From Pseudomonas sp. HN11 (GTDB lineage Bacteria; Pseudomonadota; Gammaproteobacteria; Pseudomonadales; Pseudomonadaceae), in the NCBI RefSeq assembly GCF_021390155.1, contig NZ_CP089985.1, positions 3,607,001 to 3,671,000 of the forward strand: a stretch of DNA of 64,000 nucleotides. The letters are read 5' to 3'. The position numbers and the translations under genes were made by a program. Shown here piece by piece: positions 35,358 to 44,453 of the stretch; positions within the stretch are counted from its first letter, which is position 1; every line of letters begins with the position of its first letter. The notes beneath the pieces are model-generated. The model made no database searches and was not told the DNA's origin. It saw only the letters and a list, made by a program, of their open reading frames with translations.

Positions 35358-36356
35358 TCAAGGATCCACCTGCCCCATCATTTGCGGAATGCTTTCCGGC
35401 CGCTTGGCATAACGCTGTGCCAACGCTGCGCAGACCATCAGCTGGATCTGGTGGAACAGCATCAGCGGCAGGATCAGCACACCCATGGTTGCCCCGGCGA
35501 ACAATACCTGGGCCATCGGCACCCCGGTCGCCAGGCTCTTCTTCGAACCGCAGAACAGAATGGTGATGCGGTCTTCCTGATTGAAGCCAAAAGCCTTGCC
35601 CAGCACGGTCGAAGCTACCAATACCAACGCCAGCAACACGCAACACGCCACCACCAGCCCGCCCAGTTCCCACAGTGGAATCTGGTGCCAGATGCCTTCG
35701 TTGACCGCTTCGCTGAACGCGCCGTAGACCACCAGCAGGATCGAGCCTTGGTCGACGAACTTCAGCCAGGATTTATTGCGGCCGACCCACTCGCCGATCC
35801 AACGACGCGCGATCTGCCCGGCGATAAACGGCAGCAGCAGTTGCACGCTGATTTTCAGGATCGCATCGACGGTGGAACCGCCCTCCCCGTGCACATTGAG
35901 CAACAACGTGACCAGCAAGGGCGTGAGGAAGATCCCGAACAGGCTGGACGCCGCTGCACTGCAAATCGCCGCCGGAATATTGCCCCGCGCCAGGGATGTG
36001 AAGGCAATCGCCGATTGCACCGTGGCCGGCAAGGCACAGAGGTAGAGCATCCCCATGTACAGGTCTTTGCCGATCAGCGGCGACAGCACTGGCTTGAGCG
36101 CCAAACCCAGTAGCGGAAACAGCACAAAGGTCAGGCTGAATACCAACAGGTGCAGGCGCCAGTGGCCGGCACCGGCGACGATGGCCTGGCGCGACAGCTT
36201 GGCGCCGTGCAAAAAAAACAGCAGAGCAATCGCCAGGTTGGTGACCCAGCCAAACGCCACGGCGGTCTGGCCGCTGGCGGGTAGCAGGGAAGCAAGGATC
36301 ACCGTGGCGATCAGGGTCAGGGTGAAGTTGTCGGGCAAAAAACGGGGGCGAGTCAT
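35358..36356 (-). CDS. Bile acid:sodium symporter-like transporter (YfeH/SBF-like family)
   Basis: The 332-residue membrane protein has about nine or ten hydrophobic segments with the SBF-like features FLHGAKLSRQAIVAG, LCALPATVQSAIAFTSLARGN and FCGSKKSLATGVPMAQVLF. The natural substrate of bacterial YfeH-type members is not well established. It is divergent from an AraC regulator at 36443 with 86 bp between them, so that regulator probably controls it. Confidence 0.85.
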   Translation of the reverse strand: MTRPRFLPDNFTLTLIATVILASLLPASGQTAVAFGWVTNLAIALLFFLHGAKLSRQAIVAGAGHWRLHLLVFSLTFVLFPLLGLALKPVLSPLIGKDLYMGMLYLCALPATVQSAIAFTSLARGNIPAAICSAAASSLFGIFLTPLLVTLLLNVHGEGGSTVDAILKISVQLLLPFIAGQIARRWIGEWVGRNKSWLKFVDQGSILLVVYGAFSEAVNEGIWHQIPLWELGGLVVACCVLLALVLVASTVLGKAFGFNQEDRITILFCGSKKSLATGVPMAQVLFAGATMGVLILPLMLFHQIQLMVCAALAQRYAKRPESIPQMMGQVDP

Positions 36357-36442
36357 AAGCGAGATCTTCCGGGGGTTGCCAAGAGCGTCATCACGACTCT
36401 AACGTAACGACTTGTTACCGACTAACGCCAACGAGCCAGTAA

Positions 36443-37231
36443 ATGCCGCCTAAAGGACATGAGAAGACCGTTCGCCGCAGTGTTCCCGGGCTTTCCAGCC
36501 TGCCACGCCCGGTGTATGGGCGCACCGAATCCTTGCCCAATCGTGCGTTGACCCGTCGGCACAGCCACCCGTGGGTGCAATTGTCCTACGCGATCTCCGG
36601 GGTGCTGGAGATCCAGACCAGCATCGGTCGCTTCGTGGCGCCGCCGCAACGTGCGGTATGGATCCCAGCAGGCGTGCCGCACCGTGTGTTCAGTTCGCCC
36701 CATACGGAAATGCGCAGTTTGTACCTGGATTGCAGCGTCACGGCGTGGGCGGCCGAACGTTGTCACGTATTGGAGGTGAGCAGCCTGCTGCGCGAGTTGA
36801 TCCGCAGCTTCAGTGAACTGCCGGTGGAATATGCCGAGGATGGGCCGGATGGGCGTCTGGCCCAAGTAGTGCTGGATCAACTGGCAGCGGCACCGCAAGT
36901 CGATCTGATGCTGCCGCTGCCGTTGGACCCGCGCTTGCGCCAGATTTATCGCAGCTTGAACCTGCACCCGGAACAACAGACCACCTTGGGCCAGTGGAGC
37001 CAGAAACTGGAGGTGAGTGAGAAGACGCTCAGTCGGTTGTTCTTGAGCGATACCGGACTGACGTTTCGCGCCTGGCGCCAGCGCTTGCGATTACTCACCG
37101 CCCTGCCCGCCCTGGAGCAAGGCGAGCGGGTGACGGATGTGGCATTGGGATGTGGGTATGAGTCGACGTCAGCGTTTATCAATGCGTTTCGTCAGCAGTT
37201 CGAGGCGACGCCGGGCGAATTTTTCCGCTGA
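36443..37231 (+). CDS. AraC-family regulator with cupin domain
   Basis: The 262-residue protein has a cupin sensor domain (LTRRHSHPWVQLSYAISGVL, PPQRAVWIPAGVPHRV; residues about 35-100) and an AraC HTH domain (WSQKLEVSEKTLSRLFLSDTG and VTDVALGCGYESTSAFINAF). It resembles the regulator at 10899 in layout and is divergent from the SBF-like transporter, its likely target. This class often controls an adjacent exporter. Confidence 0.88.
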   Translation: MPPKGHEKTVRRSVPGLSSLPRPVYGRTESLPNRALTRRHSHPWVQLSYAISGVLEIQTSIGRFVAPPQRAVWIPAGVPHRVFSSPHTEMRSLYLDCSVTAWAAERCHVLEVSSLLRELIRSFSELPVEYAEDGPDGRLAQVVLDQLAAAPQVDLMLPLPLDPRLRQIYRSLNLHPEQQTTLGQWSQKLEVSEKTLSRLFLSDTGLTFRAWRQRLRLLTALPALEQGERVTDVALGCGYESTSAFINAFRQQFEATPGEFFR

Positions 37232-37295
37232 TATCACAGACAATGAAGATCCAATGTGGGAGCGCTTTACACCGCAGTAACCCGTATGTCACCAA

Positions 37296-38297
37296 TCAGC
37301 TGCCGTTGCCGCCATGGGCTTCTTCGAAGAAGTAGTCCTTCCAACTGGCGGCCTTGTTTTTCAGTATGCCGAGTTCCTGCAATTTCTCGGCGTAGATATA
37401 GGTACGCTGCGGCACGATAGCGAAGTCGATTTCCGGGTCCTGAACGATTTTTTCCACCAAGTCCAACGGCAATTTCGACTGTTCTACGCGAATGTACGCC
37501 TTGGCCGCGGCAGGTTTGTCGGCCTTGATGATCTTCTCGGCCTCGGCCAGCGCGTCATAGAACGCCTTGTAGGTCTTGGGGTTTTCATCATGGAATTTCT
37601 GTGTGGTGTACAGCACGTTGAACGTCGCCTGCCCGCCCAGGATATCGTAGGAACTGAGCACCTTGTGCACGTTGGGACTCAACAGTTCCTGGTACTGGAA
37701 CGGCGGGCTGGAGAAGTGCGAGTTGATCTCCGACCCCCCGGCAATCAAGGCGGCGGTGGCGTCGGGGTGGGCCAGGCTGATCGAGATGTCATCGAACTTC
37801 TTATAGTTGGCATCGCCGAACTGCTTGGCAGTCTCAATCTGCAGGGTGCGCGATTGGAAGCCCACACCAGCGGCGGGCACGGCAATGCGGTCTTTCTCAG
37901 TGAAGTCCTTGAGGGTCTTCACGTTGGGGTTATTGGTCAGCAGGTAGTTGGGCATCGAGCCGAGGGAGGCGATGGCCTTGACGTTCTGCTTGCCTTTGGT
38001 GCGGTCCCACAGGGTAAGCATCGGCGGTACACCGGCCGAGACCACATCCAGGGCGCCCGCCAGCAGCGACTCGTTCATCGCGGTGGCGCCGGAAATGCTG
38101 TTCCATTCCACCTTGATATCCAGGCCCTGTTCCTTGCCGTGCTTTTCGATCAGGTTTTGGTCGCGCACCACGTCGAGGATCAGATACCCGATGCCGAATT
38201 GCTGAGCGATGCTGATCTTGCCTTCGGCCTGGGCACCGATACTGATCAAGGCCGTCGCAGCAGCCAGCAGGGTCAGGGAGGAACGCTTGATAGTCAT
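37296..38297 (-). CDS. Orphan ABC transporter binding protein (nitrate/sulfonate/taurine type)
   Basis: The 333-residue protein has a signal peptide (MTIKRSSLTLLAAATALISIGAQA) and the NMT1/SsuA-like fold: ISIAQQFGIGYLILDVVRDQ, WNSISGATAMNESLLAGALD and VSAGVPPMLTLWDR. There is no permease or ATPase gene nearby; it must use a transporter encoded elsewhere, as the two SsuA-type proteins at 13318 and 14502 also must. The long GIGYLILDVVRDQNLI segment suggests the subgroup that binds aromatic or sulfonated ligands, but this is a guess. Confidence 0.85.
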   Translation of the reverse strand: MTIKRSSLTLLAAATALISIGAQAEGKISIAQQFGIGYLILDVVRDQNLIEKHGKEQGLDIKVEWNSISGATAMNESLLAGALDVVSAGVPPMLTLWDRTKGKQNVKAIASLGSMPNYLLTNNPNVKTLKDFTEKDRIAVPAAGVGFQSRTLQIETAKQFGDANYKKFDDISISLAHPDATAALIAGGSEINSHFSSPPFQYQELLSPNVHKVLSSYDILGGQATFNVLYTTQKFHDENPKTYKAFYDALAEAEKIIKADKPAAAKAYIRVEQSKLPLDLVEKIVQDPEIDFAIVPQRTYIYAEKLQELGILKNKAASWKDYFFEEAHGGNGS

Positions 38298-38460
38298 AGG
38301 AGTCTGCCGCGTTTTTAAGAAGGTGATGGAGCCTAGCGGCGATTTTTAAGGCAGGAAAAGAATATCGGGATCTATTGTTATGCAAATAACCCACAAACAG
38401 ACGCTCGGCTGGTATTGTGCCGCGCTTAGAAAAACTGCCGAACCTGCGAGGAAATGGACG

Positions 38461-38892
38461 TTGAACACTGACGAAAAAATGACTGGAGACCTGTTCGAGG
38501 TGGATAAGCGCCTGTCACTCAAACCCGTGGTGGACTTCAACACCTACCTGCGCAGCGCCTTCGGCGACGGCCCGTGCAGTTGCATCCGTTGCACGGCCAG
38601 CCAAGGCGATGAAACCGGCTATGAGTTCCAGCACACCTTTATCTTCGACGGCAAACCCACCCACCGACGCTTCGCGTCCACGGCCGGCAGCGATGTGTTG
38701 CAAGCGCTGAAGAAGGCCTGGTTGTCGTACACCAAAGCCGAGTTGCCACTGAGCGGTGTACTGGCGTTGGACACCGTTAAGGAGTTCGTCGAGCCGCAGT
38801 TGCACAAACGCCTGGCGCCCCTGTTCATGGCCAGTGGGCTGGTCAAGGAAGCGGACGGCGAGATGCACCTGCTGCCACAAGCCTTGACCTGA
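38461..38892 (+). CDS. Hypothetical protein with CxCxxC motif
   Basis: I choose the TTG at 38461, which follows GAGGAAA; an ATG at 38479 lacks a site. The 143-residue protein is not recognised. It contains GPCSCIRCTASQ (about residues 37-48), a CxCxxC group that could bind zinc or iron, then a mixed strand/helix body (YEFQHTFIFDGKPTHRRFAS, LQALKKAWLSYTKAELPLSG). It ends ten bases before the convergent dehydrogenase stop. Confidence 0.6.
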   Translation: MNTDEKMTGDLFEVDKRLSLKPVVDFNTYLRSAFGDGPCSCIRCTASQGDETGYEFQHTFIFDGKPTHRRFASTAGSDVLQALKKAWLSYTKAELPLSGVLALDTVKEFVEPQLHKRLAPLFMASGLVKEADGEMHLLPQALT

Positions 38893-38901
38893 TGCGTCCA
38901 C

Positions 38902-40146
38902 CTACGCCGGATGTGCGCCGCGAAGGGTGATCTCCGGCGTCAGCTCATCCAGCGGTTCGACCAAGGGCCGCTCATCGATTCCCGGCAACAGGATCACCTT
39001 GCGGCACTCCTCCTCGCCTTTGTCGAACAGCTCATAACCTCGCGCGGCCTGCTCCAGGGACAGGCGATGAGTCACGATTGCCTCAGGGTTCAAGTGACCC
39101 AGTTCGATGTGCTCCAACAGCTCAGGCAAAAAGCGCTGCACGTGGGTCTGGCCCATCTTGAAGGTCAGCCCTTTGTCGAACGCATCGCCGAACATGAAGC
39201 CATGGATAAACCCGGCATACACCCCGGCTACACTGACCACCCCGCCCCGGCGCACGGCGGCGATGCATTGGCGCAGAGCCTTGCCGCTGCTGCCTTCGAG
39301 CTTGAGGGTGGTGAGGAGGGTTTCGGTGGTGCTGCCTTTGGCCTCGAAGCCAACCGCATCCACGACGCCATCGACGCCACGCATGCCGGCGGTCTGACGG
39401 ATGATGGTGTCGGCCGGGTCATCGTCTTCCTCGAAGTTGATCGGGATCACACCGTAGGTTTTCTGCGCATAGGCCAGGCGATAGGGATGGTCGTCGACCA
39501 TGAAGATCTGCTCGGCACCGAGCATCCGCGCACAAGCGGCACTGAGCAGACCGACCGGGCCGGCACCGTAGATCGCCAGGCTGGAGCCTTGGCCGATGCC
39601 GGCATTGGTCACGGCCTGCCAGGCGGTAGGCAGGATGTCGGAGAGAAACAAGACTTTCTCATCCGCCAAGGTGCCTGGTACTTTGAACGGCCCGGTATTG
39701 GCTTTGGGCACTCGCACCAGTTCGGCCTGGCCACCGGGAATGCCACCGTACAAGCGGCTGTAGCCAAACAGTGCCGCACCCGGTGGGATCGCCTTTTTAT
39801 TCAGAATCGCACCACGTCCGTCATTGGTGGTTTCACAGGCGGCGAACTGCTGGAGCTGGCAGAAGAAGCAATCGCCACAGGCAATCACGAATGGGATCAC
39901 CACGCGGTCGCCGCGTTGCACCGCCGTGACTGCCGGGCCGGTTTCTTCGACGATGCCCATGAACTCGTGGCCGAAGATGTCGCCGTGTTCGACAGTCGGG
40001 ATCTTGCCACGATAAAGGTGCAGGTCCGAACCGCAGATCGCGGTGGCGGTGACGCGCAAAATGATGTCGTCGGGTTGCTCGATGATGGGGTCGGGCACCG
40101 TGTCGACCCGCACTTTGTGCGCGCCCTGAAAAGTCATCGCTCGCAT
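38902..40146 (-). CDS. Zinc-dependent alcohol dehydrogenase (formaldehyde dehydrogenase-like group)
   Basis: ATG 40146 lies eight bases after AGGAG; the frame continues upstream without support. The 414-residue medium-chain dehydrogenase has the catalytic zinc Cys in [25 protein letters not shown], a structural-zinc-like group [16 protein letters not shown] and the NAD motif [15 protein letters not shown]. Length and the long C-terminal part match the glutathione-independent formaldehyde dehydrogenase-like group (FdhA-like, often simply annotated as zinc-dependent ADH). The substrate is not clear. Confidence 0.88.
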   Translation of the reverse strand: MRAMTFQGAHKVRVDTVPDPIIEQPDDIILRVTATAICGSDLHLYRGKIPTVEHGDIFGHEFMGIVEETGPAVTAVQRGDRVVIPFVIACGDCFFCQLQQFAACETTNDGRGAILNKKAIPPGAALFGYSRLYGGIPGGQAELVRVPKANTGPFKVPGTLADEKVLFLSDILPTAWQAVTNAGIGQGSSLAIYGAGPVGLLSAACARMLGAEQIFMVDDHPYRLAYAQKTYGVIPINFEEDDDPADTIIRQTAGMRGVDGVVDAVGFEAKGSTTETLLTTLKLEGSSGKALRQCIAAVRRGGVVSVAGVYAGFIHGFMFGDAFDKGLTFKMGQTHVQRFLPELLEHIELGHLNPEAIVTHRLSLEQAARGYELFDKGEEECRKVILLPGIDERPLVEPLDELTPEITLRGAHPA

Positions 40147-40232
40147 GCTCTGCACTCCTGCTAATGAAAGGGGACTACTCATTAAGGGCTGCTATTGAGA
40201 TGAGCGTTCATTTCATGTCGACCATCCACCGA

Positions 40233-41351
40233 TCAATGGTCGTCGCGACTCTGAGTCAAGAGCCGGTCGACCACCTGCTGGAGACTGCCCAGCTCACCCG
40301 CGCCACTGGCTCGGGCGGCGGCATGGCAACGCAATTGATCGACAGCGCTGTTGCCCGAAACCAGCAACGTGTGCAAGTCGCCGAACAACTGTGGCTCGCC
40401 CATGGCTTCGGCGGTGGCCGCAAAGGTCTTTTGCGCGTGTAGCAGCCATTGCTCAGCAGTCGCCATCGTCCCTTGATCATCCAGCGAAAAGTTGCCCGCC
40501 GCGCCGTGGCGCTTGGCCTGCCAGCGGTTTTCCTTGAGCAGCCAGCGTGCCTCGGCAGTGAAGGTGGCACCGGGATGTTCCAGGCCACAGGCATGGGTGA
40601 CCATCACCCGGAACAAGGTTGCCAAGGCCAAAGCGTCCGCCAGCCTGGGGCAGGCATCGGTCATGCGCAATTCAAGGGTGGGATAGCGCGCCGCCGGGCG
40701 GATGCCCCACCACCCATTGCCATCGGCCTTGATTGCACCGACACGTTGCAACAAGGCCAGGTAGCGTACATACGCCGCCCAATCCGCGAAGTGCTCTGGC
40801 ACGCCCATACGCGGCCACTCATCACAGGCAGCTTGGCGATAGCTCATAAAGCCCGTGGGCGCTCCGTCCCAGAACGGCGAAGAGCAACTGAGCAGCAACA
40901 ACAACGGCAGCCAGGGCGAGACTTGGTTCATCACCGCAATGCGATCGACAGCGGCCGGCACCTCGACATGCACATGCAACCCGCAGAGCACACTACGATG
41001 CGCCACGTACTGGATGTCGTCGAACAACTGTTGGAAATGCGCACGATCCGTTGGCCATTGCTCACGCCATGCCGCCAGGGGATGGCTGCCGGCACACACG
41101 ACACCCAGGCCGAAGTCCGCCAGCGACCGGCTCAAATTACGGCGCACCGTGGCCAGGTAATCGGCCGCCTCGTTACCGCTCTTGAACACCGGAGAGGCCA
41201 CCTCGATCTGGCCCTGGAACATCTCATACGCAAAGCCCGGTCCAATGGCTTGCCGACAGGCCGCCAACACCGCAGCCGAGGGTTGGCTGACCATACGCCG
41301 GGTATGCAGGTCGGTGATGAAATATTCTTCTTCGATACCAAAGGTGAGCAT
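40233..41351 (-). CDS. ybdK: Carboxylate-amine ligase (YbdK, glutamate-cysteine ligase type 2)
   Basis: The 372-residue cytoplasmic ATP-grasp-like enzyme (GCS2 family) begins LTFGIEEEYFITDLHTRRMV and shows GLHVHVEVPAAVDRIAVMNQ and TLELRMTDACPRLADALALA, the family's active-site segments. YbdK joins glutamate to cysteine or other amines only weakly in E. coli, and its true role is unsettled. Here it lies six bases downstream of a methyltransferase gene and may be cotranscribed with that gene and the diiron-oxidase-like gene. Confidence 0.9.
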   Translation of the reverse strand: MLTFGIEEEYFITDLHTRRMVSQPSAAVLAACRQAIGPGFAYEMFQGQIEVASPVFKSGNEAADYLATVRRNLSRSLADFGLGVVCAGSHPLAAWREQWPTDRAHFQQLFDDIQYVAHRSVLCGLHVHVEVPAAVDRIAVMNQVSPWLPLLLLLSCSSPFWDGAPTGFMSYRQAACDEWPRMGVPEHFADWAAYVRYLALLQRVGAIKADGNGWWGIRPAARYPTLELRMTDACPRLADALALATLFRVMVTHACGLEHPGATFTAEARWLLKENRWQAKRHGAAGNFSLDDQGTMATAEQWLLHAQKTFAATAEAMGEPQLFGDLHTLLVSGNSAVDQLRCHAAARASGAGELGSLQQVVDRLLTQSRDDH

Positions 41352-41356
41352 GGCTG

Positions 41357-42301
41357 TCAGCGCAACCGGGTGACAGTGAGCGCGACCACTGCAATCCGCT
41401 CCACGCGCTCGTAGCCTGGCTTGACCAGCTCTTCGCCGAATACGTCGGGGTCCAGTTCACGGTAGGTCCAGCCGAAGGCATCGTTTTCGAGCAATGGCTT
41501 GACCGCCGTCAGGAACGGGTCCTCTCCGGCGACAATCGCCACGCCGGTGTACAACACCAGGCTGCCGCCAAGGGCCAGGCGCCCGAGCGACTCACCGGTG
41601 ATACGCACCGACAACTGCTCACCCAGGGCCCCGCCTCCATGGCGATAGGCACGTTGACGGTCATCATTCATGTAGGGCGGGTTCGCGACGATCAGGTCAA
41701 ATTCGCCCTCCACGCTCGCCAGCACGTCGCTGTGGTAGGCACTGACGTTCGTCAACCCAGCCAGTTCGGCGTTCACTGCGGTCATGCGCAAAGCGCGCGG
41801 GTTGATATCCACCGCCAGCACCTGCGCGTCATGCCGCGCTCGGGCAATCACCAACGCACCGACACCTGCGCCGCAACCAATGTCCACGGCGCGCTTGACC
41901 GGTTCGAAGCGCTGTTGCAGATGGGCTTCGATCACTTGGGCGAAGCGGTAACTGTCTGGGCCGAAGAACACCGCGTCGGACTGGGTGGTAGGGTACGCGG
42001 AATGCGCAAACAGCAGACTGTCCAGGCTCGACCAACGCACGGCGCTGCGCCACAGCGAGTCGTGCTTTTCTATGACATCGGCTTGCCGCAATTGCTCATG
42101 GAACGCTTCGGGCAACAGCCCGTTGTCAAACGGCATCGACCAGCCGAACACATCGCGCAGGTCCACCGCCAGCGCAGCTGCCCGGCGCTGATAGACGCGT
42201 TCGTGGGTCAAAGGCGTCGGGGTGATGAAACGGTAGCCGCTCTCCTTCAACCCCCGGCCCAAATTCAACAGGGCGCGGTCGGCGAGTTGTTGTGCAGACA
42301 T
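41357..42301 (-). CDS. SAM-dependent methyltransferase (NPPY class)
   Basis: ATG 42301 is chosen, 12 bases after the upstream stop; the frame extends 32 codons further into the previous gene. The 314-residue protein has an N-terminal ~130 residues of unknown role, then a class I fold with motif I VDIGCGAGVGALVIA and the catalytic IVANPPYMND, which marks N-methyltransferases acting on amide or amine nitrogen (HemK, RsmC, nucleic-acid enzymes). Its substrate is unknown. It probably forms a unit with the genes on both sides. Confidence 0.85.
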   Translation of the reverse strand: MSAQQLADRALLNLGRGLKESGYRFITPTPLTHERVYQRRAAALAVDLRDVFGWSMPFDNGLLPEAFHEQLRQADVIEKHDSLWRSAVRWSSLDSLLFAHSAYPTTQSDAVFFGPDSYRFAQVIEAHLQQRFEPVKRAVDIGCGAGVGALVIARARHDAQVLAVDINPRALRMTAVNAELAGLTNVSAYHSDVLASVEGEFDLIVANPPYMNDDRQRAYRHGGGALGEQLSVRITGESLGRLALGGSLVLYTGVAIVAGEDPFLTAVKPLLENDAFGWTYRELDPDVFGEELVKPGYERVERIAVVALTVTRLR

Positions 42302-42312
42302 GGGGGCGTTCC

Positions 42313-43692
42313 TTAGCGCAAACGCGCGCGCAGTTGAATAAAGCGGCGGGTCGCGTACAACCCGGCGGGCGTGCAATGGCGTCGCGCCGACAGCCATGGG
42401 ATCAGTGCGTCGAGCTGCTGCTCATCAGGCAGGTTCCACAACGAATCGACCAGCACCTGGGTGTCCGGATCCGCCGGGCGATGCTGCTCGCCGGAGCATC
42501 GGCTGCCGCGCCCAGGCCGTACAGGCGACACGCGCTGGTCACTGATCCAATCACCGGCGATCCAGTCGTGCAGCACCTGTTTCTCATAGCCGCTGAACAC
42601 CCCGAACATCGCCGCCCCCGCGCCTTCAATCAGTTGCCAGAAGCGGCTATCGGCCGGGGCCTGGTTGCGCTTGATCCAGCCCTTGTCTTCCAGTGCCTGC
42701 AGAAAAGCGCCAATCTGCCCAGGCTGACCCAGCCATTGGTTGACGGTCTTGCCTTCAAAGCGACAATAGTCCGAATGCATGTGCTGGCCGAAGGTACGCT
42801 TGCGCTCGAGCATGGCGACCACCTCGTCCTGCAGGCTGAAGCCATTGATGACGGCCGTTGTCCCCGGGCCAAGGTCGTTGAGGCGATAACCCTCGGCCAC
42901 GCGGCGGTAGAAGTCAGCCCTGCTCTCGCCCAGCGGCAGCAGGTTCAACACCGACTGCGCCGCCTTGCAGGCGTGGCCGCTGCTGGCATTATCGATGGTC
43001 ACGTGCAGGGTGAAGTAATAGGGGTCAATGCCCAGCTCGCTCAACTCATAGCTGGTGATCAGCAGGTGCAGGGGCAACTGTTCGTAGCCGAGGTTGTAGC
43101 CGATGATCTCCGGTAAGAAGTCTTCGGCGCACAGCCCAAGGGCCATTTGCAGGGCACCTTGCAGGTAATGCGCGTCCTGGAGGCCGGCATCACTGTCGGC
43201 ATCGTGTTCACTGAGCAATTTTCGGTAGATCACCACATGGTTCTGCGCGGCTTCGCCGTCACCCAGCTCTTCAAGGTAGGTGGTGAGCAGGCCGTCAAAA
43301 CGTGGGTCTTGCCAATGGCGCAACAGACCATTGAGCCAGGCGCCGTCAACTTGTTTGGTGGGAGCCACGCGCTGCAAGAAGTACAGCGCATGGGCCTTGT
43401 TCTGGAAGTAGCGACGTGGCCGGCCTTGCTGGCGTTGCTGCAGATAATCGGCATAGGCTTGAGCCACCTCGGTGCAGCGCTGTTCGATCCAGGCGGGCAG
43501 TTGCTCGGGCAGCGCCGGCAATTCGCTGGACGCGTCTTGCACCTGCGCCAACTGCGCCTGCAGGAAATCCCGCGCGGCTTCCTGTGCGCCCTGGGCTTCA
43601 CCATAGAGCAGCTGATAAAGCCCCTGATACGGGCCGGGCGCCGAGTGGATGATAGAGGCCGGCTGGCCTGACAGGGCTGTGAAAAGCGTCAT
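42313..43692 (-). CDS. Iron-containing redox enzyme (heme-oxygenase-like diiron superfamily)
   Basis: The start at 43692 gives 459 residues; the frame is open to 43761. The central part has the HDO-type helical bundle: LEELGDGEAAQNHVVIYRKL and SYELSELGIDPYYFTLHVTI, the latter followed by DNASSGH, giving Glu and His residues plus HxxxD and a later His that could bind two irons. Known members perform oxidative C-C or C-N cleavage, N-oxygenation or decarboxylation. It is divergent from a YcaO operon 580 bp away and may belong to the same biosynthetic locus. Family fairly sure, reaction unknown. Confidence 0.8.
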   Translation of the reverse strand: MTLFTALSGQPASIIHSAPGPYQGLYQLLYGEAQGAQEAARDFLQAQLAQVQDASSELPALPEQLPAWIEQRCTEVAQAYADYLQQRQQGRPRRYFQNKAHALYFLQRVAPTKQVDGAWLNGLLRHWQDPRFDGLLTTYLEELGDGEAAQNHVVIYRKLLSEHDADSDAGLQDAHYLQGALQMALGLCAEDFLPEIIGYNLGYEQLPLHLLITSYELSELGIDPYYFTLHVTIDNASSGHACKAAQSVLNLLPLGESRADFYRRVAEGYRLNDLGPGTTAVINGFSLQDEVVAMLERKRTFGQHMHSDYCRFEGKTVNQWLGQPGQIGAFLQALEDKGWIKRNQAPADSRFWQLIEGAGAAMFGVFSGYEKQVLHDWIAGDWISDQRVSPVRPGRGSRCSGEQHRPADPDTQVLVDSLWNLPDEQQLDALIPWLSARRHCTPAGLYATRRFIQLRARLR

Positions 43693-44272
43693 GATGGCAG
43701 TTTCCGCAAAGTCCGATACAACCAGGCCTTCCAACAAGGACGGCCCCGCGAGAGCGCTCAAAACCGCGCGCTTCTACAGTGAAGAGCATCGGAGTAGGCA
43801 GAAAATTCAATCAGGGTTGGAAAGGTGCGGATCGGCGGTCGTTGCCCGGGTGGCCATCAGCCAGTGCGCGGATGGATGAAGTCGATGTGCCCGCGTGGAT
43901 TTTTGTAAAGGTTGTCGACAGGCTCAGTAGTACACGCCGCTACGATCACCTCCCCGGACGCTCAAACCACTTCAACAGCGCGAAAAATCAACGCAGCCGA
44001 AAGCCTATCCAACCGCTCCACATGACAACGTCCTATAGGCGCCTCGCCTGATGATGGCTATCAACGTCGGCGCAGCCCTCGGTTTTCGGGCACAACACCT
44101 TTTGGCACCTGGCAACAACCAGAGTGAATGGATTTGTTTCCAACACCCTGCGCCGTGGCTGTCGCAACAGTTGCTCACATTTGCCTGGCCGCCTCCCTTT
44201 TTATTAGGTTTTAGCCGTGTTCATCGAGAACACGTGACTCGACCCTATCAAACAAGAAGAGAGGTTTCAGAC
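43693..44272. promoter_or_regulatory. Divergent intergenic region before the YcaO locus
   Basis: This 580-bp gap has no convincing gene; the frames that cross it have low coding character. It must hold the promoter of the diiron-type gene (minus) and of the peptide-YcaO-methyltransferase operon (plus). An AT-rich patch near 44195-44215 (TTTTTATTAGGTTTTAG) could hold the plus-strand promoter. No operator is recognised. Confidence 0.45.
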
Positions 44273-44404
44273 ATGGGATACATGGCTAGCATGAACGCAA
44301 ACAAAATCGCCGAGCTGGAGCAACTGGAACAGGAGCACGCGGATGACTTCATCGAGGCCCTGCAACTCACTGACACGGAGAAAGCGGAGCTGGAAGCCGA
44401 GTAA
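44273..44404 (+). CDS. 43-residue acidic peptide, candidate RiPP precursor or scaffold
   Basis: ATG 44273 follows AGAGAGG. The peptide starts MGYMASMNANKIAELEQLEQ and continues as a strongly acidic, probably helical stretch ending TEKAELEAE; it has no cysteine or proline. An acidic helix is typical of RiPP leader peptides, but here it lies at the C-terminal side, and the only unusual part is the N-terminal MGYMASMNAN. It is followed by a hairpin and then a YcaO gene on the same strand. It could be a substrate with its core at the N terminus, or a carrier peptide. Existence of the gene is likely from its ribosome site and place; its role is inferred. Confidence 0.65.
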   Translation: MGYMASMNANKIAELEQLEQEHADDFIEALQLTDTEKAELEAE

Positions 44405-44412
44405 GTGAGTCA

Positions 44413-44433
44413 AGGAGAGGCACTGCCTCTCCT
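44413..44433 (+). promoter_or_regulatory. Hairpin between peptide and YcaO genes
   Basis: AGGAGAGGCA at 44413-44422 and TGCCTCTCCT at 44424-44433 are perfect inverted repeats. There is no T run, so this is an attenuator or an RNA-stabilising hairpin rather than a full terminator. It may keep the peptide message in excess over the enzyme genes. Confidence 0.55.
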
Positions 44434-44453
44434 CCTTCACGGGAGTCATCGTC

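Noticed and set aside
43779..44051. A 90-codon plus-strand frame in the gap before the peptide gene
   Set aside because: No ribosome site, low coding character and a composition typical of random high-GC frames.
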